DNA from: Bryoerythrophyllum caledonicum
Taxonomy: Eukaryota; Streptophyta; Bryopsida; Pottiales; Pottiaceae
Direction: 5' to 3'
DNA length: 64,000 bases
Assembly (NCBI GenBank): GCA_963971425.1
Contig: OZ020520.1
Location: 5,560,553 to 5,624,552 of the forward strand
Position 1 is the stretch's first letter; every line of letters starts with the position of its first letter. Shown piece after piece: positions 21,840-32,399 of the stretch. The notes below the pieces were generated by a model. The model worked only from the letters and a program-made list of their open reading frames with translations. It did not search any database and was not told the DNA's origin. Made by a program: the position numbers and the translations under genes.

Positions 21840-23804
21840 CAACGACGCTAGTCAGTGAGTGGTGAGCAGTGAGCAGTGAGGAGGGAGGATAAAAATGGAC
21901 ATGAATATTCTAATTATAGGATTTTATTTAAATGATATTTGGAATTTTCTAAAAAAAGTGAAATTTTGCAACCTATTACCGTGGTTTTTGTGATTTTTCA
22001 CTTACAAATGGGCTATGAAATTGCTTCACATGATAATAAATGTTGAATTTCAGGGACAAACCTAACCAAATTTTAATATGGAGTTGACTATTTCTCGTCA
22101 CTAAATGGATGAATAAGTTTGGATGATATATTTCATGGATGGACAAAATTTATGGATGAATGAAGTTTAGGGCATCCATTCAAAATCTCATCTAGTTTTA
22201 CAAAAATTTCTCTATGAGCGACATGAAATTTAATGGGAAACAAAAATTATGTTAGTTTACGGTGCTTCGTAATTCATGCCACATAAAAAAATATACCTTT
22301 CAAGAGTGAAGATGAATCACTTAACTACAAGATTTTAAAGAAGTCAAAAGAGGTTCTTCTGTGCCAAAGAGCCTACTAGGCCCATTTTTATTTTATTTTT
22401 TTGTCTAATTTTTAAAAAAAAAATTCTTGTTCCCAACTACAGGTAAAACATGTTTCAAAATGTTTTTCCTTAACAAATTCTACTATTTCTACAAGTGAAA
22501 ATCGTTGAACTTCACAAGTTTTTTGTGAAGCCCAAAAGGGTTCCTCGGTACCAAAGAGCCATTTTGGCCCTCCAAAGTTTTGTGTAGTTTCAAAGTTAAA
22601 CTATAAAAGAGGCAATAACTTGCCATAACTACTATGATCAAAACAAGAAAAACTTAGAGATTACTATTGCGGAGTAGGAGTTGTACTTCATTGAAACTAA
22701 GACTTGGTGCATGTATTTACTTGTCGTCTTCCAGGTTTGCCTGAACAAGAATTTGTATTCATAATACAAGTGTTTGCAATTCACCCACGCTTTGCGTTGG
22801 CCTAATGCTCCACTGCGATGAAGATTATAGTGGAAGCAAAAATTTTAGTGTTCAAAATTACATAAAAGTTTGGAGTACCAAATGGGCACTTTGGTACCTA
22901 GGTGCCATTTTTTCCCTCACTCAAATTGTAGTGGAAGCAAGAATTGTAAAATTATATAAAATTGTAGTGGAAGCAAGATATACGGAGAAGTTTGAAGTGC
23001 CAAATGGGCAATTTGAATAACCCCTTAAGGAGAATTTTTCTTAATGGGCGATAATTTTTAACTTTTTGTATTTTTGTATTTTTTTTTTGGTTTCCCTTGG
23101 TTTTGCCCTCAGGGCACTCCTCGACCGTGTTTATTTTTTTAATAATAATTTATATATATATATATTTTTTAAAATATTTTTCAAATATTTTTTTTGGTTT
23201 CGCCCTCAGGGTTTTCCTCCGTACCGAAGAGCCCCTCAGCATTTTTTTTTTTTTTTTTGGTTTAGCCCTCATGACCTTCTTTGGTACTGAGGAGCCCTTC
23301 GACTGGTTTTTTTGTATTTTTGTTTATCTGTTTTTTTTTTGTGGTTTTGCCTTCAGGTCCCTTGTCGATACTGAGGAGCCCCTCGGCTGGTTTTTTTGTT
23401 TTTTTTTTGTTTTTTTTGGTTTCGCCCTCTGAGCCCTCCTCAGTACCAAGGGACCTCTCGGTTGGTTTTTCTTTTCTTTTTTTACTAATATTTTAGAAGT
23501 TGCTATATTTTTTAAAACTATAAGCTGAGCAATCATTCATCTACATTCATCTATCTACATTCATCCATCTATCTACATTCATCCAAATATCCTCCAAATA
23601 GTTTATTTCCGGGTTTTTTAATCCAACTTTCTCCCATTTTGAACTTTTTTCATACCACCAGAATAGGTCACAATGTAAAACTGTTTCTTGTAAATCACCC
23701 CAAATCTGTGGTTATGGGGTGCCCAACTAAAAAAAATAGATTGCTTACTACTCACTGCTCACCGCACACTGCTCACTGCTCACTGCTCACATTCTAGCAT
23801 TCCT
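21840..23804. mobile_element. MULE-like non-autonomous element H with GTGAGCA arrays at both ends
   Basis: Flanked by an 11-bp direct repeat GTTGGGCAAGG (21,829-21,839 and 23,805-23,815), inside C2 where C1 has a single copy. The ends share GCTAG and inverted arrays of GTGAGCAGTGAGCAGTGAG (left) and CACTGCTCACTGCTCAC (right). The 9-11 bp target duplication is the Mutator-like (MULE) range, and the terminal word matches the ends of the transposase-bearing MULE at 25.4-29.7 kb. The interior is AT-rich and non-coding apart from a tandem repeat at 23,085-23,475. Confidence 0.75.
23085..23475. repeat. Tandem repeat with palindromic GGTACC core
   Basis: About five imperfect units of 60-95 bp: a T-run, GGTTTCGCCCTCAGGG, then a short palindrome of the CTCCTCGGTACCGAGGAGCC type, then CCTCGGCTGG. 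Related single units occur at about 22,525 and 22,885. Hydrophobic open frames here are translations of the T-runs, not genes. Confidence 0.7.
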
Positions 23805-24599
23805 GTTGGGCAAGGTACCAAAGAAACTTCTTCTTTTCCACATAAACCTTGAATATCATTATATTTTTCACTTTTTATTTTTTCCACAACAACATGTGGT
23901 GTAAACCTTCTTATTGACCATTTGGATTATCAATCTAAAACATATAACTTCACAAAAAATTAAAGTGTGATTTGGCAAATTTTGAACCTCCACTCCTTGC
24001 ACATTTGTTTTGAATATGCTACACCCGTCCTCTACCTGTATAAATTGGTGTATAAGTAACTAACATCATGCTTAACAATATGGTAATGGATTTAGACCTT
24101 GTGTAGTGCAAAAATTTGACATCAAGTGAAGTCAAAGTCTCTTGATCCATTGAGCGCAGGGAAGAAAATGAACCATTTGCTTGACTTCAAATACTATAAT
24201 CTTTCAATCCGTGCGGTCAAAGTTTATGAAAATTTGATCACGTATTATTTAATAAGTCTCAATTGAGATCCTACGGTCAGAACTAGAAAGCAAAGTTTTT
24301 GTTTCCTTCTTTGTTCATTGCACTAGAATCCAACAGTTTTGAAGTGTTTTCGGTGTAAAACTGTCACGGTACCTTAGGGGTTGAATCAAGGTGGGCCCTG
24401 CAAGGATAATTGGGGTCATAGGTCCCAAATTTGGAAAAAATAATCCCCAAAAAACTTCTGGACCCCCAAAAAAAAGGCAGGAAAAGAGGCCTATCTTTGG
24501 ACGACCCTCCGTGACATCCGTTTACATGAAGTATGGAGATCCGAACAACTCTTGTGTTAATCAAAGAGCTATTAAAGTTTCCCTAAAGTTAAGGATCTT

Positions 24600-25000
24600 T
24601 TACCTTGAATCTTAAGGTCTAATATTAGTAAATGGGACCACATGCACATGGTAACTTGGCTTGGGAAAGTTGTGGGAGAACTATGAGTCAATTCTTTGAG
24701 AACTTAGGGTACTATGGAGAAGCTTTAGCTTGCATGGAATAGGGCCCAAGAGCATTGATGAACGAGCATGTCATTAGTGCGGAAAAAACAAAGCATGAGA
24801 TCTTTCATGCTCTTCTTCTTCCTATATCTAAATCTCACCCTGTCTAGCACGATTGCCATACTGACTTGCTTCTTTGAAACACACATTCAGGAAAAATCTA
24901 TTATCTTGCTTAAAAAAAATTCGTTGTGTCTGGCACCATATTCATACTAACTTTTCCCTTCAAAATGCACTTTCAAAAACTCCATTCTCTTTGGAATATT
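24600..25000 (+). repeat. Dispersed repeat K, copy 1
   Basis: Matches 44,400-45,230: 'gggaccacatgcacatgg', 'ttggcttgggaaag', 'tagggcccaagaac/gc', 'tgtctggcaccatattc'. It preserves the uninterrupted site 'gaacttagggtac' (24,700-24,712), into which a MITE has inserted in copy 2. No gene recognised here or on to 25,300. Confidence 0.65.
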
Positions 25001-25387
25001 GGCAAAGTGACATAGTGCTCGTTGAAGACTTCTCTACCATTTCAAGGTGCAGGTCTAAGCTTCACATGATGGATTCAAAGCATCCGTACCGTTTGACATG
25101 GCTTTGGTCAAACGGCGTGGAGACCTTCGTTTTCGTCCGCAACGGCCACATGGCCAATATGAAAACACCCCCGGTCCCTTCAAAAGTACCATTTAACACC
25201 GCTAGAATTGAAAGTTCACCATGACCTCTCTAACTCAAAAATCAAGGAAGATTTAGACTTTTTATGTGAATTGGAAGGTGTAGATGGCTCGCAGTCTAGA
25301 AATTTCTTAATTTAATCCTTGTAAAGTGGGCCAAGGGAGGATGTGACCATATGATGGCTGCAACGTCAGGCCCGACCGGATGAAGCT
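25001..25387. other. Intergenic, nothing recognised
   Basis: Unique-looking sequence between repeat K and the MULE. No gene, no paired repeat. Confidence 0.4.
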
Positions 25388-28300
25388 ATTTTGTGAACGA
25401 AAAGCAATGAGCGGAGAGCGGTGAGCAGAAAAATTAGAGTTTATGGGAGAAGTGTTCAATAAATTTAAAGATATTGGATCTGTAAAAAGCCTATGATGGC
25501 TAAAAATAAGAAATCTCAATATTTAAGGTAAAAATTACGATCTATAACCATGAAAATTAGATGTGCCTATCACCGTGGAAATTAAGTATGCCAAATTTGC
25601 ATTTAGGGTTTAGGGTAAGATGAGGAGAGCAAAATAATCCTTAAACTCGGCTTATGGGATTTTTTTATAAAAATTAAATAAACTATACATGTGCACAAAA
25701 TTCTCAAACCTAGTTCATAGCATTTTGAGAGAAATATTGTTTTATCAAAGTGTTGATCCTTGTCTTGCCATGTCCTTTGCTTTTATATTGTAAAAATATG
25801 CACAAAATATAAACTTCCAAACCTTTTGGAAATTGAAGAGAGAATAAGAAATTTTAATAATTCAATATATCAAATATTCAAGTTATATACGTAATACTCT
25901 ATTCTATCTTACAAAAGATATGACACAAAGTTTAATATCATGAGCCACACTTGAAGGCATTTTATAAGGCATACATATGAAAATTATGCAGTGGTTCCCT
26001 TTTAGTCTCACCACTAATTCAATTACACAAGCAATAATAAATACAATACGTTCTAGTATCAAATTGACATAATACTTTGGCTCTTCAGTAAGTGAACTTC
26101 CAAAACACGTCTGATTTCACTGTAGCTGAAACTAGGAGCGTGGATAAACTGATTTACCTCTGAGACCATATCACACAGCTGAGTAAAAACATAATACATA
26201 TGCTTGCAATTTATCCACTGGTCACGCTTACCGCGAGAATTCGTTGCCATATCTTTGAAAAATGAACAGTCACAGTTTGGAAATTGTCCGATAGCGATCA
26301 AATATTGAGAGACTTTTGATGCTTGGTGAGATTCAAATGTTATGATTGAATCCAACGCAGGAGAAGTAAGCATAGTTACCTTCACAATTTTACCGTTCAG
26401 TGCGATGGCAGAAACATAGCTGTTGGAGTGCTTGTTGGTGCCTTGGGGTTCTGTCAGATGTTCTTCCCAAATCCGCGCTTTGGATACTCATGAGGAAAAT
26501 GAGGTGTTGGATAGTCTTTGAAATTGATTATCCCTTTGAATTCACGAAACAACTCATGAGGGGCCAGAACAGGGTACTTTGCCAAGCAAAATTCTTCTTG
26601 CTCAAGAGCTAAAACGTCTAGCTGAGTAAGATTGGTGCCGACCTCGACTGGACAAATCTCGGGTATAGGCGGCTTCCCTACAACCCACTTCCGTCTTGTA
26701 CCTTTTACACAATGCTCAACATTATCATTGCAAAAGAAAAATTGCATCTGCTTCACCTTGTTCTTCTTATAATTTGTCATCATTCCTGAGTGGTAGGCGC
26801 AGCGGTTGCCTTGTATTGGACAATCTTGGCTATGCATTTTTTCTTCGTAATAGCTTGTTGAGCAAAACAAGCTTTTGCTAAAGTCTTCGGAAGTCGTGCA
26901 AAGTGCCACTCTCTCTCGTTAGAAGCAGTCTCTAGGATAGCCGTTTTACGTAGCGTTGTACGGGCGACTGGTGCTGTTTTTTTGGGGGAAGAAACCTCGG
27001 TGATAGATTGTGACCCAATTTTTGTTGTGAGATCAATTGGGTCACTACCACTGTAGCGTGCTCTTTAAATAGGCCGAGACATGCTAACCTTGTCAAGTTG
27101 ATGGAAGTCATATTCTGATCCAATAGGAATGTTCCCCTTCCACTTAAAAGATAAGAAAACCTCCTCACCTTCCAAATGTGGGTCTCTTGTGGAGAATTCT
27201 GAAGCGCCCGATATTTCCTACAAAGCAGCATATAATTTCTTGGGGTCTCTAGTATTACTGGCATTCCATTGGGCAAACCGAAGACAAAGATCTTCTTAAC
27301 TAGGCCTTGAGCCTATTGTATTGCCATTGGAGTACTGATAATATGCAATGACCTGTATAAATGCTCGGACATAGTCATCTACTGTCGCCACATACGAATC
27401 ATTTCCTCTCTTTCTAGATTGTTGGAGCCACTTATTGTGCACCGTCTCTACAAGGTTGCAGGAGGGCATCTCAAGGAGTTCCTCATTTGTAAGATTGTGG
27501 CACATGGGAGGTACATGTCAATCACAATTTAATGGGTTACAAAGCATCTCGAATTATTTGAAATGTAATATTCAAACAAGTGAGGTCGACAAAACTTACA
27601 GGGACAAAAAAACCACTCCATTGGCGGTATCGAAAGTGCCAGAATGTCAACCAAAGGTCGAGGCGAACAAGACCTTCATCTGTTGTTTCGCCTGACAATA
27701 GCCACCAAGATCTAATGGCAAGATATTTGGTCTCTGCATCTTCTAATGACTTTGCATCCTTATAGTGTTGCTTACACAGACGGCGGTGCTACTCTTGAAC
27801 ATCTGCCAAATATCGGCCTTGGTGTGTTTCTCAAGAGAATGTGCCTAATGAAATAAGCACGTTTGTTCGCAGTATTTCATTGGAATCTTTGCGTCACCAA
27901 GGCCATAAATGATCCTCACCGCATTCCAATTTGCTTGGGCACTGTCGGCCATAAATCCCTGGAATTGAGGCTTCAAAATGCCATGACGTGCTACAACAGT
28001 ATTCAAAGTCTTCCAGAAGACAAGTTGGGCCCAAACATCCTCAAATTGCATGTCACAAACAACAATTATTATGACACGACAATATGAGGTGTCGTATACA
28101 TGACAAGCCATGGTGGTCCACCTTTGACAAGCTTGACGTGGTCGAACATCATCCAAGCATTGCACAAATTGCCACCAGATTGCATCCTCCGTACAATATC
28201 AACACCATTGCCTGGTCCAACCTTAAATATTTTGAAAATAATTACCTTATCAGATTGCGAACCTTGTTCAGGAAACATGTTATTTTGAACATACGCCCAT

Positions 28301-29713
28301 TTGCTGGATCCTCTAAGCTTCGTGATACTGTCCATGACTCCATAGCGTCTCAAATACCGAAAGGATGTGATCTTGTTGCGCAAATTTGGAGATGATAAAT
28401 TCTTGCATCTTCAAGCATAGGCATCAACTCTTCGACTGACAAACTCTGTTCTACGGTGCCTTCCGGATTTAGCAAGATATTTGGAACAAATTCTTTGCTG
28501 ACCTCCAAGACAATAGTAGAGTTTGTGGCGGAGGGAGTCCTTTCAACTTGCTCGTTGAGGAGAGTCGACAGTTACTCCTCAGCCTCCCTGTCAACACTGA
28601 TCATGTTTTGTATAAGTGGCCGGATTTCCCACTGCCTCCTAACTTAAAGTGGCTAGACAACCACTCTCCCTACTCCGTTAACCCGTGGACGATTGTTGCT
28701 GCCGGATCCACGCCCTCACAACATCTGGATGGCCATCCGGACGCCTTCACGCAGAGGCAAATCCGGACTACAACCACATTTTGGTCAGTACTATGGTGGT
28801 TCTACTCAGTGAGCCTTACGGTTTGCGAGACGATCTCCTTCTAGACATATACATCAGTCTTTTCCCCTGTCGCAAGGAGAGATTCCGGCCTCAACCCGAA
28901 TCAGGGTTCACACGGATTTTTTGTGCCCTAGAGACTACGAGGCACACCTCTGCAATACGTCTCTTCCCCTCCTGGCTACCTCTGAACCCTGAAGAATGTC
29001 AGGATTCTCTCTAAACACTTCTTCAATTCTTTCGGGCATCCTCCCTACTATACTCTTATCCAAAACTTGGCAGGTTTTCTTGGATGTAGAGATGCATTAC
29101 ATTTTTTACATTGGATTTTCTTATACTATAATAGCCATTTCAAAAACACAGCTTCTAACCTACTGTAAACCAGGGGTGGATGTTGGAGTGCTGCTAAACT
29201 CTTGATATAAAACTCGACCTCTTCTCGATGATGCAAATTAGAACTTGAAAAGATGCAAAAAATGTACTATACCTCGTTATTGTGGCCAATTTGGAAATAA
29301 ATATCATTATATGAATATCGTATGGCTGATGTCCTCGTAAACTTTCCTGAACTGAATACTCAGCATATGTATGTAGTTTATCTTAAAACAATGTCCATAT
29401 GTATTGCACATCATTTGTACATACTAATTTCATTGTTCTAAAATAGTACGACATGGTCATTCATCTACGGCCATAGGATATCTTATAACACTATAACAAA
29501 AAATCAATACTATTTACGACTAATTCCATTCCTCTGATATTTCTAATATGATCTGATAGTATAATAGAATCCTGGACTAAAGGCCCTTCAAAGCATAATA
29601 ATTTATTAAATAAAATTCCTTTCACTCTTCAAACCCCCTATTTTCTGCTCACTGCTCACTACAAACTGCTCATTGCTCTTTAGCCACTACTCATTGCTCT
29701 CTACTCACAAAAT
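25388..29713 (-). mobile_element. Decayed MULE with transposase gene
   Basis: Inverted ends ATTTTGTGA...AGCAATGAGCGG (left) and the complement (right, ending TCACAAAAT at 29,713) frame repeated GAGCAGTGAGC-type words: 25,403-25,428 and 29,643-29,708. Inside, on the minus strand, are the remains of a MULE transposase. No clear 9-bp target duplication is visible, which fits an old copy. Confidence 0.7.
26059..29000 (-). pseudogene. MULE transposase with SWIM zinc finger, disabled
   Basis: Read on the minus strand in several frames. The catalytic region at 28,165-27,845 contains VVCDMQFEDVWAQ and, further on, FMADSAQANWNAVRI, the two aspartate blocks of this MULE group, ending in TCLFH. Upstream, 28,383-28,100 gives DKVIIFKIFKVGPGNGVDIV, which joins it by a frameshift. 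Downstream fragments cover 27,505-27,296, 27,276-26,932 and 26,909-26,454. The C-terminal fragment (26,385-26,059) has CDC followed about 20 residues later by CKH, the CxC...CxH pattern of a SWIM zinc finger. N-terminal coding-like sequence extends to about 29,000. Multiple frameshifts and stops (for example after 27,842) make it a pseudogene. Family assignment rests on motif recognition, not a search. Confidence 0.75.
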
Positions 29714-29866
29714 TGCATTCCCCATTATATATTATGTTGTTTTTGTTTTCGTTATACTCTATTGTATCAAGTTTATTGTTACATTGATGGTTATTGATAA
29801 ATTTAAGGTTATAGTTTATAGTTATTGATTAATTTTGATTTATAGATTTGTAGGTAATATAAGCCC
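29714..29866. other. AT-rich spacer
   Basis: AT-rich sequence with no recognisable gene or repeat. Confidence 0.4.
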
Positions 29867-29867
29867 T

Positions 29868-30008
29868 GGACCCTAAACCATGAACCATGAACCTTCAACC
29901 GTGAATCGTGAACCCTGAACCATGAACCTTGAACCATAAACTGTAAACCATGAACCCTAAATCCTGAACCGTGAACCCTAAACCCTAGAACCTAAACCCT
30001 AAACCATG
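29868..30008. repeat. Degenerate interstitial telomere-like repeat
   Basis: About 20 heptamer units of CCCTAAA and variants (CCCTGAA, CCATGAA, CCTTGAA). The plant telomere unit is CCCTAAA/TTTAGGG. Only a minority of units are canonical, so this is a decayed internal array rather than a chromosome end. Confidence 0.75.
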
Positions 30009-31073
30009 ATGCGGAATTCAACCTGAACACGAAAGCTGAACCCGAATTCATAGTACCGGCTTGTTGTAGTTCTTAAAGTATCTGCTCAGGAATTTGTGCA
30101 CGTATCTTCTCAAGCATCTTACTACTGTGAAACTAGGAAATGTTGACGAATATTCCATTTGATGACGAATGCCGAAGTTCTACTTATTGTGCCAGATGAA
30201 TATGATTAGTGAGCAGAAGAAGGCCAACTCTTTCTCTGGGGTACAATATTATTTCATTCACAAAGGTGAACACTAGAAGTCCAATACAATTACATTATAC
30301 TGTGTTATGGGTTTAAGACATTTTACAGCCCTAATTTCTACAAAAATACATCATGAGGCATACTTCATTTTCGATTTTTCAACAAGCAGCACTCTGGGAA
30401 TAACATGGTTTCCTTACGATACGATCATCCCAAGAGTACGAGCCTTTCATTATCATGAGTGCAATGTGGCCTTGGTCGTGGGCATGTCAAAGAATGCACA
30501 TTATCATGATGGTGTACAACACTTAGTTTGAACGAGCATGCATGCCTTAGATCCGTTTTAAATTTAAGCGCCTAAATTTTTCCTCCAAGATGTGTTGAAA
30601 AGGGTGGATAAGAGTATCCTTCAACTCATCTCTCATCTTTTGTTGCTCTCGCTGTTCGAAATAATGCGGGAGCTGAGCGCGTAAGTGAGACCGTTCGCGT
30701 ACACGAATTCGTGGTAGTAAAGTGTAAGGCAATGATTTGATATTATTCCAAGTATGTAACATATGTTTGCTCGTATGATTCCGTATCCGCTGTCTTTTTG
30801 TGAGGATTGGTGAAGATTGTGTTGCATGTTAAACTTTTAGTCGTTTGGCAACTGTCGTGTAGTGCTTCTGTAACTAATTTGTCTTCGCTGATACTGTCAC
30901 AGCGTGGAAGCCCTAATTTTTTTCAACTCCGGATTTAAGATGTTGTAATTCTTTGGTGTGTGCTTCCGTACTATTGTCCGTGCGTTTGTAATTGAACCTC
31001 TCTGCCTATTCCGTAAATATTCCGTACGGCAGGTGCTTCTTTTACAGCCTCGACATACTAACAAAAGCCAAAT
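30009..31073. other. Intergenic; one possible coding fragment on the minus strand
   Basis: No intact gene. On the minus strand, 30,762-30,547 reads as a short charged segment (HYFEQREQQKMRDELKDTL, then about 25 residues) that looks like coding sequence and loosely resembles the C-terminal region of plant PIF/Harbinger transposases. The evidence is weak. Confidence 0.3.
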
Positions 31074-31925
31074 GGAGATCTCCGGCTGTTCAAGCCGTGC
31101 AAGTCTGGCTTCTCCTTCAGTTTGTCAGCTAACAACGGTTGCTCTTCCTAAAATCGGTGGATGTAATTTTGGATTCACGCACATTATCCGGAGATCTCCG
31201 ACTACAGTAGTCTGGAAAATTCTGCGTGACCAATAGTGCTTGAGCTTTGGGCTTAAAAGTATGGTCGGCGACCTGGTTCTGCTTAACCGGAGATCTCTTA
31301 TTGGATATTTCTGGCACTTTCAGCTCCACCCTACTCCGTCGTCAACAAACTACATGGCGTGGTCGTAGATCTGTCTTCGGTCATCCGGAGATCTTCGGCT
31401 AGTCCACCCTTCGATATTGCGCTTGATCATCTAGTTTGTATCCACATCCAATCATACTCCCATTGACGGCATCTTCCACCAGCCCGGAATCCACCGATGC
31501 AACACGGAAGTATATTCGACTCTGAATTGTGGGAGCATGACCCAAACAACCTTCCCATGGTCGCAGCTCAGTGCTCTGATTATGGACATGTGAATTACAC
31601 GGAAGACGATGAACCATCCCAAGAGTCTATTGGAAGCTTGGAGCTTCTGCGATCAAGAATGCCCGTGAACCTTATGAGGACGGATTTTGGCAAAATTGGA
31701 GAAGCGCCCATTGTTGAGGTTCACCGAATAGGACAATGGCTTGGAGTTGATATACTAGTCGGTTCGAGGGAGTTCGTGACACTTAGACCAACGGCCATAA
31801 TTTCCATGGCGAAAGATTTACCACTCATTCCCTTTCAACGTGGGTACGATTCACTTCTCATACACTTCAACAGACCGACTTGTGGGAAAGGGCAGATGGT
31901 ATGATTCCATCCGGAGATATCCGGT
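31074..31925. repeat. Left palindrome array (CCGGAGATCTCCGG-type)
   Basis: Copies at 31,074 (GGAGATCTCCGG), 31,187 (TCCGGAGATCTCCGA), 31,287 (ACCGGAGATCTC), 31,384 (TCCGGAGATCTTCGG) and 31,909 (ATCCGGAGATATCCGGTC). A weaker half-copy lies at 32,494 (GGATCTCCGG). Confidence 0.8.
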
Positions 31926-32399
31926 CAGACAATTCTCCATTTGTACCGCTAGAGCACTAGGTTGGACTTGAAGTGCAGCGGTTGGACAGAAATGGGTTGA
32001 TGCTCTGCCTTGGGAGAATCATAGCTGCATTACCAACGGATAATTTCCGTAGTGGTTGGTTGGGTGAAGATAACATTGGTATAACGGTCCTAGACGATTT
32101 TAATAGGGACAGAGAGAGAATTATGAGTCATGAATCATGGCCCATTCTGAAATGTTGTTTCCCTTCCGGCTGGTCATTGACAAGCACAACTGATCATTTC
32201 GCATCCCGACCTGTGCAACAAGATTCGGATGCTCATTTGGGGGGTCTTCCAAAGGAGCCATTGTGGGAATATGAAACTCCCTCTTGGTTGCCCCTACCAA
32301 AAAATTAGTTAAATTCTGATCTTTAGTCATAGATAACCGGAAAAGTAGTTAGTATTACGTAGAAGTAGGTTGTATAATGATTAGTGAACGTCGGTGAAT

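Larger units (their letters stand above)
21453..24384 (+). mobile_element. TTAA-type element C2, split by a MULE-like insertion
   Basis: Left end ACCCATAAAGGACCAAGTG, right end CGGTACCTTAGGGG followed by TTGA. The flanking tetranucleotides are decayed (TTTC and TTGA). Colinear with C1. It preserves uninterrupted versions of the sites hit in C1 by the mariner element (24,311-24,320) and by B2 (24,321-24,330). Interrupted at 21,840-23,804. Confidence 0.7.

Noticed and set aside
23097-23496. Hydrophobic Phe-rich frames that look like membrane proteins
   Set aside because: They are translations of T-runs in a tandem repeat.
29868-30008. Chromosome end
   Set aside because: Units are mostly non-canonical and unique sequence continues on both sides.
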